Below the pieces are notes generated by a model. That model ran no database searches. It was not told the origin of the DNA and saw only the letters and a list, made by a program, of their open reading frames with translations. Shown in pieces: positions 34,998 through 44,484 of a stretch of 64,000 bases of DNA. The stretch's first letter is position 1. Each line of letters opens with the position of its first letter. A program made the position numbers and the translations under genes. Source of the stretch: Odoribacter sp. AF15-53 (GTDB lineage Bacteria > Bacteroidota > Bacteroidia > Bacteroidales > Marinifilaceae); assembly GCF_003479425.1 (NCBI RefSeq), contig NZ_QUHC01000011.1, positions 70,008 to 134,007 on the forward strand, written 5' to 3'.

Positions 34998-36173
34998 CTA
35001 AAATTTAAAATCAGCAAGTTGTTTCACAACTTGCACAACTCTTTCAACATCTTGATTAGTCAATGTCGGCCCCGACGGCAAACACAATCCGATCTCGAAC
35101 AAACGTTCGCTCGTACCGTTTCCGTAAAATGGTGCGTTCTTAAACACCGGCTGCAAATGCATCGGTTTCCATAAAGGTCGACTCTCTATATTATCCGCAT
35201 CCAAGGCCAATCGCACATCCTCTCTCGTGAATCCGGCCACTTCCGGCTCCACCGTGATACACGTCAACCAGTAATTCGAGTTAAAATCACCTCCCGCCGG
35301 CTGGCACATCACCTTCACTCCCTTCACCCCATCCAACAACCGTACATACAAATCATGAATCTCCCGTCTCCTCGCCACGTGTTCCTCCAACACGAACATC
35401 TGTCCCCGTCCGATTCCTGCACATATATTACTCATCCGGTAATTATAACCGATCTTCTCGTGTTGGTAATGTGGCGCCTGTTCCCTCGCTTGCGTGGCGT
35501 AAAATAACGCTCTTTTCGCCCGCTCTTCACAAGGACAAACCAAAGCCCCACCACCCGATGTCGTGATCATCTTGTTCCCATTAAAAGAGAGTGCCGCAAA
35601 TTCCCCGAAAGTTCCACACTTCCGTCCCTTGTATTCCGAACCCAACGCCTCCGCCGAATCCTCCAACACCGGAATCCCATAACGATTCGCCACCTCCATG
35701 ATCTCATCCATACGCCCCGGCATCCCGTACAAGTGTACCGGGATAATCGCCTTCGGCAATCTTCCGGTCTTCTCTAACCGATCTTTAATGGCCATCTCCA
35801 ACAACTCCGGATCCATGTTCCAAGTATCCCCCTCACTATCCACAAAAACAGGAGTTGCACCCTGATAAGCAATCGGATTCGCCGAAGCCGAAAACGTGAA
35901 ACTCTGACAAATCACCTCATCTCCCTCTCCAACACCTAAAAGTATCAACCCCAAATGCAACGCCGCCGTCCCCGCACTCAACGCCACCACCCGCTTGTCT
36001 TTATTTTCAACTTTCAATTCTCCATTTCCAATCAAAAAGTCCTGCAAGGACTTTTCAAAAGCGTTCACATTCGGCCCTAACGGTACCACCCAATTGGTAT
36101 CAAATGCTTCTTGTATAAACTCCTGCTCCCGACCACTCATGTGAGCTAAGGAGAGCCAAATTCGATCTTTCAT
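34998..36173 (-). CDS. DegT/DnrJ/EryC1-type PLP aminotransferase
   Basis: 391 residues. The PLP lysine is in ALSFNGNKMITTSGGGALV. GTAALHLGLILLGVGEGDEV, GATPVFVDSEGDTWNMDPE and AEALGSEYKGRKCGTFGEF are typical of sugar aminotransferases acting on nucleotide-linked 4-keto or 3-keto sugars (PglE/ArnB-like). An insertion of about 8-9 residues (IGNGELKVENKDK) precedes VVALSAGTAALH and is encoded by DNA matching the intergenic TTGAAAATT repeat. It is the last gene of the locus. A partner dehydratase that would make the keto sugar is absent here. Confidence 0.9.
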   Translation of the reverse strand: MKDRIWLSLAHMSGREQEFIQEAFDTNWVVPLGPNVNAFEKSLQDFLIGNGELKVENKDKRVVALSAGTAALHLGLILLGVGEGDEVICQSFTFSASANPIAYQGATPVFVDSEGDTWNMDPELLEMAIKDRLEKTGRLPKAIIPVHLYGMPGRMDEIMEVANRYGIPVLEDSAEALGSEYKGRKCGTFGEFAALSFNGNKMITTSGGGALVCPCEERAKRALFYATQAREQAPHYQHEKIGYNYRMSNICAGIGRGQMFVLEEHVARRREIHDLYVRLLDGVKGVKVMCQPAGGDFNSNYWLTCITVEPEVAGFTREDVRLALDADNIESRPLWKPMHLQPVFKNAPFYGNGTSERLFEIGLCLPSGPTLTNQDVERVVQVVKQLADFKF

Positions 36174-36369
36174 AAATTCTAAATGTATTTCGGTTTTGTA
36201 TAAGACTACACGAAAGAATATACAATTCTTATTTTAACAGTTCATTCATTGTTCTATACATTGCTGGCTGATTGCATACATTCAAGTTTTTGGATTCTGT
36301 AGCAAATATCACGATCATAACATATTGTTACAAAACGTCAAAATTAAACGCATCACCTAAATAATGTTA

Positions 36370-37464
36370 TTAAAGAATAATTGTATTACAACAACCGTAT
36401 CGAAGACGCCATAAATTTTGGTCAGATGCATCTTTAAATTGCTCTTTTTTATCTTTAAAACTCATTTGAAAATTACCATGACGAATAAATCCTAAAAGTT
36501 TTAATCGCTTTTCCGTATTTTTATCACTAGTCACAGTCGCAATATGAAATGTATCCGGCGAAAATGTAGACATCGCCATCAAAATAATATCAGCCTCGCT
36601 GAGTAAATCCGCATCAGTAGTAGCCCATTCTACAATAGTACCTCGAATAATATTTTGGTATCGCCCAGCTCGCTCTTCAAAACGTTCCTTTGTCATAAAA
36701 AAACCTTGCGGTTCCCCTTCTTTATCATAAACCGCATAAAATGATTGTTTATCACGCATATGCCCCATCAAATTATAATCAAGATTCCATTGCAACCATG
36801 ATCTATCGTGTAATTCCATATATTTATGACCATCGTTTGTTGCCATCCGACCTGCCCACTCTGGAATAATTGTTTCTTTTTTCGTGTTGAATTTCTTCTT
36901 TAATTTATTAAGTCTAGAACGATTCATAAAATCAATGCTCTTAATTGGTAGATTGGCTATAGCAGAACACAATTCTAATAATACGCCTTTCATTCCCATT
37001 GATTTTAATATTGCGCGCAAATTGCAGAACTTTACAAATTGAGGAATCTCAAAGATGTAATTATTCAATTTTCTGAATATAGGCAATGCCATTGTTGAAT
37101 AAAGCGAACCTATATATACGTCATATTCAGCATTGGTCATACAATTCATAATAAGCTCAACACCAAGGCCTTTACGTCTATATTCATTATGTACCTCAAT
37201 TGCACCTCCAGTCTGTACCATGATAATCTCATCCCCGACTTTTATTCGAGTCCCTAACATCATCATTCTTCCCACAGCGATACCATCATATAATTTGAGG
37301 TACATAGCCGTTTTTGAATCATCATTGTTATTGGGACAAGCCAAAAGTGTTTGTCGTACCGATTCTGTCATAAAAGCGGCAATGCCATAGCGGTCATCTT
37401 TTATGACATATGATCTATCACGAAGTTCCTTGTAGGTTATTTTTTGCGATATTATCTCTGACAT
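36370..37464 (-). CDS. GNAT-superfamily acetyltransferase-like protein
   Basis: About 364 residues from the ATG at 37464 (MSEIIS); an upstream ATG at 37506 would add 14 unlikely residues. The N-terminal half has the GNAT acetyl-CoA site IEVHNEYRRKGLGVELIMNC. The C-terminal half (WLQWNLDYNLMG; FYAVYDKEGEPQGFFMTKER) looks like a second, degenerate GNAT repeat. It probably acylates an amino group of the polysaccharide precursor. It is separated by 196 bp from the next gene, so it may have its own regulation. Confidence 0.7.
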   Translation of the reverse strand: MSEIISQKITYKELRDRSYVIKDDRYGIAAFMTESVRQTLLACPNNNDDSKTAMYLKLYDGIAVGRMMMLGTRIKVGDEIIMVQTGGAIEVHNEYRRKGLGVELIMNCMTNAEYDVYIGSLYSTMALPIFRKLNNYIFEIPQFVKFCNLRAILKSMGMKGVLLELCSAIANLPIKSIDFMNRSRLNKLKKKFNTKKETIIPEWAGRMATNDGHKYMELHDRSWLQWNLDYNLMGHMRDKQSFYAVYDKEGEPQGFFMTKERFEERAGRYQNIIRGTIVEWATTDADLLSEADIILMAMSTFSPDTFHIATVTSDKNTEKRLKLLGFIRHGNFQMSFKDKKEQFKDASDQNLWRLRYGCCNTIIL

Positions 37465-37774
37465 AATTTTAATCTGATGTTTACAACCCCAAAGCGGATT
37501 TCCCACATTTACTTATACAAGTATATTCCAGTTTTCTTATATCAACTCAATATTAGAGGGAGTTGTCACCAAATAGATTTCTCCATGAATCTTTTCAAAC
37601 AATCACAAAGCGTCTTTTGAATACTTGTTTCTATTAAAGGTGGGAAGATCATCTTATCAATAGTAAAATTTCAACAGACTATTCCAAATTGAAAAACATT
37701 GTATACATTTTCATCATCATATCAATAATAATCGGTAAATGTCCAATCTTGCAATTTTTAAATTTACATTTTTA

Positions 37775-38977
37775 TTAATCAATACAATCTTCAATAGTAT
37801 TAAAACCATAAAAGCATGGAATACCAGCTTTCAAGGGCTCATTCAGATCGGGGCTATTTAACATCAAATGATTATCATCATCAATAATATTTTCCTGACG
37901 AATTATCTGAGCCCAATGAAGAATTTCGTCAATAGTAGGAGTAACTATATTCAATTGTTCTGCCATCCATTTTGCAATACAATTACCATAATAGATATCA
38001 TCCAGAAAAAAACGATGATTACGATCGACCTCCCAAGTTCCTTCACTATTTTGAATAACAGGTGTCTTGATCGAAACTAATGTCTGAGAAGTTACAAATG
38101 ACTCTTTTATGTCAGTATTATGTGAATGATAAGAAAAACGTTCCAATGCAAGGTAATCAAGCATATAACTGTAATCCTTTTCCGGATGCAATTTTTTTAT
38201 TGCATTACGAATATTTGTATAATCAGTATCAAGATCTGCCAACAACTTTGCTGAAATATCATCATAATCTTTATAGAACCACGGAACACTCTCTTCATTT
38301 TTCCAAGTCGTTCCATATACCTTATACAGTCCTAAACAACGAGATGTATGAATGATCTGATTATCAACAGATAACGTCAAAGACAAGAAATTATCACTCT
38401 GTTCAACCTTTCCTTTACCGAACCATTTATAACAAATATATTCTAAAAGTTCCTCATTAACTTGGTTAAAATAATCCATGGGATAAGTTGCTGCATAGTT
38501 TACAGCTTTGCATCCATAAGTAACACCAGTATGTCCATATTCTATAATACGACAAATCCAAGGAATCAGCCCAAAAGCAAAGGTTACAATTTTAGTTAAC
38601 CCATACTGCTTCTTAATTTCATCAACCATCCAATTCCATCCTCCTTGACCATAAACCGTACCTACAAATACCGTTTTATCTTTATTAATGAATGGTGCAA
38701 TTTTTTGAAGTGCAACTCTGTATTTATGAACAGGCATACAAAACACAATATAGTCCGCATCCGGGAATAAATCTTCTGGATTATTGGATATCGTTTTTAA
38801 ATCACCAGAATAAGTTCCTAATACCTTACCTGAAGGATCATGCCATTCCAAATTAATTGTTTTTGCCCATCGCTCAGGGCGTGAAGTATACACTGACACT
38901 TCAAATATTGAATCTTTCAAAAAAGGAATTAAAGCGTGAGCACTACTACCTCCACCACAAATTACTAGTTTCTTCAT
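37775..38977 (-). CDS. Opine dehydrogenase-like (octopine/nopaline dehydrogenase family)
   Basis: 400 residues. The N-terminal Rossmann fold opens with KKLVICGGGSSAHALIPFL, and IVFCMPVHKYRVALQKIAPF corresponds to the second half of the nucleotide fold. The C-terminal helical domain carries candidate catalytic residues (DYLALERFSYHSHNTDIKES). The family reductively joins an amino acid to a 2-keto acid to give N-(1-carboxyalkyl) amino acids. In a polysaccharide locus, next to two ATP-grasp ligases, it may make an opine that decorates the polymer. A general ketopantoate-reductase-like role is the alternative. Confidence 0.72.
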   Translation of the reverse strand: MKKLVICGGGSSAHALIPFLKDSIFEVSVYTSRPERWAKTINLEWHDPSGKVLGTYSGDLKTISNNPEDLFPDADYIVFCMPVHKYRVALQKIAPFINKDKTVFVGTVYGQGGWNWMVDEIKKQYGLTKIVTFAFGLIPWICRIIEYGHTGVTYGCKAVNYAATYPMDYFNQVNEELLEYICYKWFGKGKVEQSDNFLSLTLSVDNQIIHTSRCLGLYKVYGTTWKNEESVPWFYKDYDDISAKLLADLDTDYTNIRNAIKKLHPEKDYSYMLDYLALERFSYHSHNTDIKESFVTSQTLVSIKTPVIQNSEGTWEVDRNHRFFLDDIYYGNCIAKWMAEQLNIVTPTIDEILHWAQIIRQENIIDDDNHLMLNSPDLNEPLKAGIPCFYGFNTIEDCID

Positions 38978-39066
38978 ATGATATAATATATAAAATTTCT
39001 AATTATTATTCTCTATAAACAAGATTGAGATTTTTTGAAACTTGATTATAGCTTATATAACTTTAT

Positions 39067-40365
39067 TCAATCAAATAATTGTTCCGGATCAAACTTATTA
39101 ATAAGGATTGACTCCCCCCTCTCATTAAGAACGTCAAATACATTATTTATATACGCAACATCTTCTTTTACTTTTATCACATTATCCACTACTATTTCAG
39201 CAGTAAAAATAGGTTTGTCAACTGTTTTATCTTTAGTATAATGATAACCCACTTCGTGGTATTGAATAGTCGAAATACACGATGGAAGCTTCTTGACTTC
39301 TTCTATCCCTTTAATTTCAGAAACAGTTTCATCAGAACCTTTTAACAGATAATTACAATCCAAAGCGTACTTATGATTATATTTTGCGATATCTTTATCT
39401 ATCACATTTATATCATAAACCATTTTCCCCGCAAGAGCATACCTAATAATCATATCCACAGGATCATATCCAATACATTTTTTCTCGTGATTATAAAAAG
39501 AACCACCTAATCTACAACCCATTTCAAAAAAAGTGATTTGATTACCTTCAGTATATCCTTGCATAAATAAAAGCCCATCTTTAAAACCTAAATCTTTAAA
39601 CATATTAATGACCTTATCATTAATACGATCAAGATAAATATCAATTGCTTTTGATGGAGCCATACTAATATTTGCATAATTCACTGCACTCCCTCTATCA
39701 GATGTCACATACCTATCAAACATAGAGAGTAATCTAAATTCTCCATCAACGGCAATATAATCCAATAAAAAATCTCTCCCCGTTATATAATCTTCAATAA
39801 TCGCTTTGTTTGTTGAAGAATAACTAACTGCCTCTTTGAATTGAATCTTCAATTCTTCTTCATCATTACAAACACCAGCACCACGCGAACCACTCCCATC
39901 TAACGGCTTCACAAAAACAGGATAATTAATCTTGTCATACATTTCGACAGGAATTAAATCTCCAACAAGATAAGTTTTAGGAACTGGTACATCATACTTG
40001 TCACAAGTATCTTTAAAATCTATCTTGTTAGTCGACATAGTTAACATTTTAGGCGTAACATAATAAGGTAATCCCAAACGTTTGCATACTTCATAACAAG
40101 GAGCCAAAAGAATATCAACAAACCCTGTTGTTACGCCATCAATATTTTCTAGTTTACACAATTCAACTATTGCATCGACATCAAGTGCATCAATTAATAC
40201 CGCCTTATCTGCTATTTTTTTTGCAGGAGAATTTCTATCATAATCAGCAACGACCACATAGACACCCATAGCTTGAGCATGCCTGACGATATCACAAGCA
40301 AGTGTTATGCCACCTAACACTAGCAATTTTTTCCCTCTAAATTCTTGATTGTTTTCCATTTTCAT
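39067..40365 (-). CDS. ATP-grasp ligase (1)
   Basis: 432 residues, carbamoyl-phosphate synthase/BtrJ-like ATP-grasp. It opens with KKLLVLGGITLACDIVRHAQ. ATP-binding residues are seen in YPVFVKPLDGSGSRGAGVCN and AIIEDYITGRDFLLDYI. Metal ligands are in ITFFEMGCRLGGSFYNHE. It probably joins a carboxylate to an amine at the cost of ATP. Its unusual C-terminal ~80 residues have no assigned role. Context suggests attachment of an amino acid or opine. Confidence 0.82.
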   Translation of the reverse strand: MKMENNQEFRGKKLLVLGGITLACDIVRHAQAMGVYVVVADYDRNSPAKKIADKAVLIDALDVDAIVELCKLENIDGVTTGFVDILLAPCYEVCKRLGLPYYVTPKMLTMSTNKIDFKDTCDKYDVPVPKTYLVGDLIPVEMYDKINYPVFVKPLDGSGSRGAGVCNDEEELKIQFKEAVSYSSTNKAIIEDYITGRDFLLDYIAVDGEFRLLSMFDRYVTSDRGSAVNYANISMAPSKAIDIYLDRINDKVINMFKDLGFKDGLLFMQGYTEGNQITFFEMGCRLGGSFYNHEKKCIGYDPVDMIIRYALAGKMVYDINVIDKDIAKYNHKYALDCNYLLKGSDETVSEIKGIEEVKKLPSCISTIQYHEVGYHYTKDKTVDKPIFTAEIVVDNVIKVKEDVAYINNVFDVLNERGESILINKFDPEQLFD

Positions 40366-40461
40366 TTTTTGTTACTGTAATTTGTCACAGATACATTACA
40401 ATAAGCTACATTATTGATAGGTTTTACTTGAGAAGTTGTGATAACTTATTAATTTCTTGAT

Positions 40462-41529
40462 TTATTGACGATAAAATATATCTTCACTTTCCAGAACGAT
40501 AGGCTCTGTATCAACGTCTCGAAGAAAAATATATGGTGAGTCATAATGAAAAAATGGTGCTTTTTTTACACTATGTACACCCCCATTTTCCATAATTCTA
40601 ATTGTATCTTCAATCAAATCAAAACCGACTTGAGCCATAACGCCCGTGTATGCCATATGTCGAATATTCACTTCTGTAACCTTCATATTACCATTTCTAT
40701 CCTCTTTCAGATCAAAAGATAAAACCCCATGAGCTACCACATTCAGTTTCTTACACAAATACTTTATACAATCATCGCAAAATTTATTAATACGATCCTC
40801 GTTCAAAAATCGGCCAAATGCAGTATTACCTGTCACATGAGATGGAGCGGTATTTGCCATCACATATTCGGCACACTCTAGTGCTGCACCTTTCACGTAT
40901 TCATTATTATAATAAAGCATTTCATTGGCTAAATGTCGACCTGGTAAAAATTCACTAACAGTAAACTCAGGTATCTGATTATTGATAAAAAGCCAACTCT
41001 TGTAACTACTGAGGTTTTCCAATTTAAGAGACCCTAACCCACCAGTACCTTCAGTTGCGCGAATCCAACAGGGGAAGCCTATCTCTTTTTCCACTTCTTC
41101 AAACCGGGGATCATCCTGTGTTACCTTAATGGTTTTAGGAATAAAATTCGTATCTCGCAATAATTCAGCCATGATAGACTTATCTCTCAACGATTCTGAT
41201 AATAATTTACATCCCATAAAAACAGGACATGGAAAAACCTTATGTTTTTCAAAATAATCTCCCCACATAATAATTTCACTCTCTGGCTGAACAAATGCAT
41301 AATCAACTTTTTTTTCTGCCACCAACTTCTCTATGAAAAAAAAGTATTCTGGATCAGTACATTTGGGACATACCGAATAATCGTCCAATAGACCTTTTAT
41401 GAAAAAGCCAATAGCTTTTTTATTTACATCTATCCCGATTAACTTGTAATCAGGATGATTTTTCCGGATTATCTTCGCTATTGAACGAGGAGTTAACCCA
41501 CCAATCCCCGTTATCAAAATTGTTTTCAT
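40462..41529 (-). CDS. ATP-grasp ligase (2)
   Basis: 355 residues. It opens with KTILITGIGGLTPRSIAKII, a Rossmann-like preATP-grasp start. The grasp region is IGFPCWIRATEGTGGLGSLK, and the C-terminal metal site is VTEVNIRHMAYTGVMAQVG. It shows only distant similarity to the other ATP-grasp protein, so they probably act on different substrates. It overlaps the upstream PLP enzyme gene by 4 bases, which links the two products functionally. Confidence 0.82.
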   Translation of the reverse strand: MKTILITGIGGLTPRSIAKIIRKNHPDYKLIGIDVNKKAIGFFIKGLLDDYSVCPKCTDPEYFFFIEKLVAEKKVDYAFVQPESEIIMWGDYFEKHKVFPCPVFMGCKLLSESLRDKSIMAELLRDTNFIPKTIKVTQDDPRFEEVEKEIGFPCWIRATEGTGGLGSLKLENLSSYKSWLFINNQIPEFTVSEFLPGRHLANEMLYYNNEYVKGAALECAEYVMANTAPSHVTGNTAFGRFLNEDRINKFCDDCIKYLCKKLNVVAHGVLSFDLKEDRNGNMKVTEVNIRHMAYTGVMAQVGFDLIEDTIRIMENGGVHSVKKAPFFHYDSPYIFLRDVDTEPIVLESEDIFYRQ

Positions 41530-42614
41530 ATGTTAATTCTATTACAATAATTCTTTATCAATTCCACAACCCTTTTCATTTGCCCCTCATCATACCGTTG
41601 ATCACAAACCAGTGATAATTCACTATCATAAAAAACATCTGCTTGTATCGAATTAGATAATAATTGGCTTTTAGACCAATGAACAGGACAATAAACGTTA
41701 TTATCAATCAGGTATTTTCTTAACGAATTTCGAATCTCTTTTTTGACAAGAATTGGCACAAATAAAGGTACACACCCATTACCATATTGAAACATCATTG
41801 ATATATGATCTAATCTAGATAACTCTTCATATAGCAATACAGCATTTTGCTGACGACAAATTTTTATTTGCTCCAAATCTTGTCTGTTCAATAACTGTAA
41901 TGACGTTTTATCTATCAGGTAATCTTGGTAGTCACTCGACAAATTCTTATTGAAAGAAGCGAATAGACGCAAGAAATCTTCTTTTACAATAGCAGTATCA
42001 CCATGTATATAAAAATATTTCTTTCTCATTCCCTCACGTTTATCTTCCACGAAATCACACTCTTTCAACAATGATTTAAAGAAATATCCATTCTTTTTAG
42101 AAACAATAGCCCCAGTAGGGATTCCCATCCATTTTCTAAGACTACAGAAGCAATAATCTGAAATCAATACAAACGGCTCTCCATTATTAAAAAAGTCATG
42201 CGTCTTATCGTAAAGAATGATTACGCCTTTTCTCCGCATATTTGCAACAACCTCAAAATCAACGCCTGTACTAAAACCAAAATAATTACAGATGTATAAA
42301 ATATCTATTTCTAAAGTTGTATCTATATCACACTTAATATTTCCCTTCTCATATCTAATATCATAGAAAATAACATTAACATCTCGATTTTTAAAAGGAT
42401 ATATCATTGAATCACAGCAATAGGCAGGCATATATACTGTGGCTATTTTTCTATCGCATGCAATATCTTGACAAATATAATCTATGGCAGTTCTCCCCGA
42501 TAACACCAATCGATTATCCCCACCAAAGCCATTCTCCTTAAAATCATGATATATATCATTACTTTCATTGGCTACATCATCAACCCAAAATTCACTACCT
42601 ATTTCCTCTTTCAC
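41526..42614 (-). CDS. DegT-like PLP-dependent enzyme
   Basis: 362 residues. The fold is DegT-like but divergent: LSGRTAIDYICQDIA replaces the usual SGTxAL region, and the PLP lysine is expected in CSLRKWMGIPTGAIVSKK. VYMPAYCCDSMIYPF is in the place of the substrate loop. It could aminate a non-nucleotide substrate. It overlaps the sugar transferase gene by 20 bases and the ATP-grasp gene by 4. Confidence 0.78.
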   Translation of the reverse strand: MKEEIGSEFWVDDVANESNDIYHDFKENGFGGDNRLVLSGRTAIDYICQDIACDRKIATVYMPAYCCDSMIYPFKNRDVNVIFYDIRYEKGNIKCDIDTTLEIDILYICNYFGFSTGVDFEVVANMRRKGVIILYDKTHDFFNNGEPFVLISDYCFCSLRKWMGIPTGAIVSKKNGYFFKSLLKECDFVEDKREGMRKKYFYIHGDTAIVKEDFLRLFASFNKNLSSDYQDYLIDKTSLQLLNRQDLEQIKICRQQNAVLLYEELSRLDHISMMFQYGNGCVPLFVPILVKKEIRNSLRKYLIDNNVYCPVHWSKSQLLSNSIQADVFYDSELSLVCDQRYDEGQMKRVVELIKNYCNRINI

Positions 42615-43263
42615 GTGCCTTATCCACTAAATCTTGTCTACCCATTGCTTGCCATTGAGCAATTCTATAGTCATCAAAATCAATAACATCTACCCCCACA
42701 CCCACATTCTCTCTTTTAAAAACTTTATAAACGGTAAGAAAAAATATTTTCGCATCCATCCACAAACTCATGTTACTAACATAATCAATATCATAAGCTA
42801 ATTTCTGTTCCCACGTAATAGATTTTCGACCGTTTACCTGTGCCCAACCCGTAATTCCAGGACGGACATCATGTCGATGTTGCTCTTTTTCATCATAATA
42901 AGGAAGATATATTGTAGCAAGAGGCCTCGGCCCGATCAGAGACATATCTCCTTTTATCACGTTGAACAATTGTGGCAACTCATCCATTGAAGTAGAACGA
43001 ATGAAACGTCCTATTTTTGTCAATCGCTGATTATCAGGAAGTAATTTTCCATCTTTATCTCGTTCATCCGTCATAGACTTGAACTTGATCACTTTGAATA
43101 TTTTATTATACTTCCCAGGTCTTTCTTGAAAAAAGAAAACTCCAGCTCCTTTATTAGCAAAATGAAGCCCAACCATAATGACCAAAAACAATGGCCAAAT
43201 CACCAACAACACGCAAAATACTATGATAAAATCTAACCAACGTTTTAAAAATCTTCGATACAT
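42595..43263 (-). CDS. Initiating sugar transferase (phosphoglycosyl transferase)
   Basis: 222 residues, bacterial sugar transferase family of the short monotopic type (like PglC). One N-terminal reentrant hydrophobic segment (FIIVFCVLLVIWPLFLVIMV) is followed by the catalytic domain (FKVIKFKSMTDE; STSMDELPQLFNVIKGDMSL; IGPRPL; DVRPGITGWAQVNGR). It moves a sugar phosphate onto undecaprenyl phosphate and so starts each repeat unit. Confidence 0.95.
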   Translation of the reverse strand: MYRRFLKRWLDFIIVFCVLLVIWPLFLVIMVGLHFANKGAGVFFFQERPGKYNKIFKVIKFKSMTDERDKDGKLLPDNQRLTKIGRFIRSTSMDELPQLFNVIKGDMSLIGPRPLATIYLPYYDEKEQHRHDVRPGITGWAQVNGRKSITWEQKLAYDIDYVSNMSLWMDAKIFFLTVYKVFKRENVGVGVDVIDFDDYRIAQWQAMGRQDLVDKARERGNR

Positions 43264-43265
43264 GA

Positions 43266-44462
43266 TTACTTCTCAAAAATTTCTACAATACTTTCATAAG
43301 TTTTTCTACGATCGAAACGTTCCTCCGCAAGCACCCGGGATTGCTTACCCATTTGTAGCCTAATTTTTTCATCCAAAACTAATTTTTCTATAGCTAACGC
43401 CACATCTTCCGAATTTCCCACTTCACAATTTATTCCACAATTATACTGATCAATAAGCATACGATACTCCTCACATTCTTGGGTATTAATAACAGGAAGT
43501 CCAGACAAAGCGTAATCACCTACTTTATTAGTTATACTTTGTGCAGCCCCTTTGTTTATAGGGTTTACAACAATATCACAAGAACACAATAATCCAACCA
43601 TCTTTTCATACGAGAGTCTCCCCGTAAATTCTGCATAAATTTCTTTTTCATTTGCATAACAAGTAAATTTTTCTCGCAAAGGCCCATCTCCAATTATCAT
43701 AAATTTAATATTACGATTTACTTGGCCCCTCTTTTTCACAACATCCAAAGCATCTATAACACACTCGATATCATAACTATAACCCAAAGAACCTATATAA
43801 CATAACCAAATCTCATCATCAGGTTTATCAACATGATATTTCAATTTTGCAGAATCAAAAACGACCTTATCATTTCCTAAGTAAATACCCAAACCTGCAC
43901 CATTATTTCCCCGTACAGACATAGCTCTATTTTTATAGGTCTCTGAAACAGCTATCACCTGATCTGCAAGTTCATAAATACGATTAGCATATAATTTAAA
44001 AGGAAATAGCAACACATTTCGTAAAAAACGATTTTTTATAACCAATCCAAAAGCTTCCGGCCACAAATCTTGGACATCTTCAATAAACTTCACATTATGC
44101 CGACGAGCATATTTTCCTGCTTTCAGTGCAACTGTTAACGAAGGTATGGCACAATAAATATAATCAGGAACAGGATGCGAATTTAGATACTTTCCCACAT
44201 TCATTCCCCATTTCCAATGACTATACAATCTTTTAAAACTAATATTAGACTGATAACCAGGCTCATGTACATAAGTAATTATAGATTTATATGCATCCAC
44301 GGGTGCTTCTTTAAACTTTTTCATCCCATGACTGAAATCACTTGTGATCAACTCAACACAGAATCCTCTATTGGCCAACATTTCTGCTAAATAAAGAAAA
44401 CGTCCATTGATAGTTCCATCAAACTTACGGCAAAAATTTGCTATAATATAAATTGTTTTCAT
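43266..44462 (-). CDS. Glycosyltransferase family 4
   Basis: 398 residues, GT-B fold. The C-terminal nucleotide-sugar site is seen in WLCYIGSLGYSYDIECVIDA and FMIIGDGPLREKF, and GAAQSITNKVGDYALSGLPV is in the place of the usual EPFGLV-like acceptor/donor motif. It is the only dedicated glycosyltransferase in the locus. It lies 2 bp before the sugar transferase gene. Confidence 0.92.
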   Translation of the reverse strand: MKTIYIIANFCRKFDGTINGRFLYLAEMLANRGFCVELITSDFSHGMKKFKEAPVDAYKSIITYVHEPGYQSNISFKRLYSHWKWGMNVGKYLNSHPVPDYIYCAIPSLTVALKAGKYARRHNVKFIEDVQDLWPEAFGLVIKNRFLRNVLLFPFKLYANRIYELADQVIAVSETYKNRAMSVRGNNGAGLGIYLGNDKVVFDSAKLKYHVDKPDDEIWLCYIGSLGYSYDIECVIDALDVVKKRGQVNRNIKFMIIGDGPLREKFTCYANEKEIYAEFTGRLSYEKMVGLLCSCDIVVNPINKGAAQSITNKVGDYALSGLPVINTQECEEYRMLIDQYNCGINCEVGNSEDVALAIEKLVLDEKIRLQMGKQSRVLAEERFDRRKTYESIVEIFEK

Positions 44463-44484
44463 TTAAAAAAATTAAATTTAAAAT

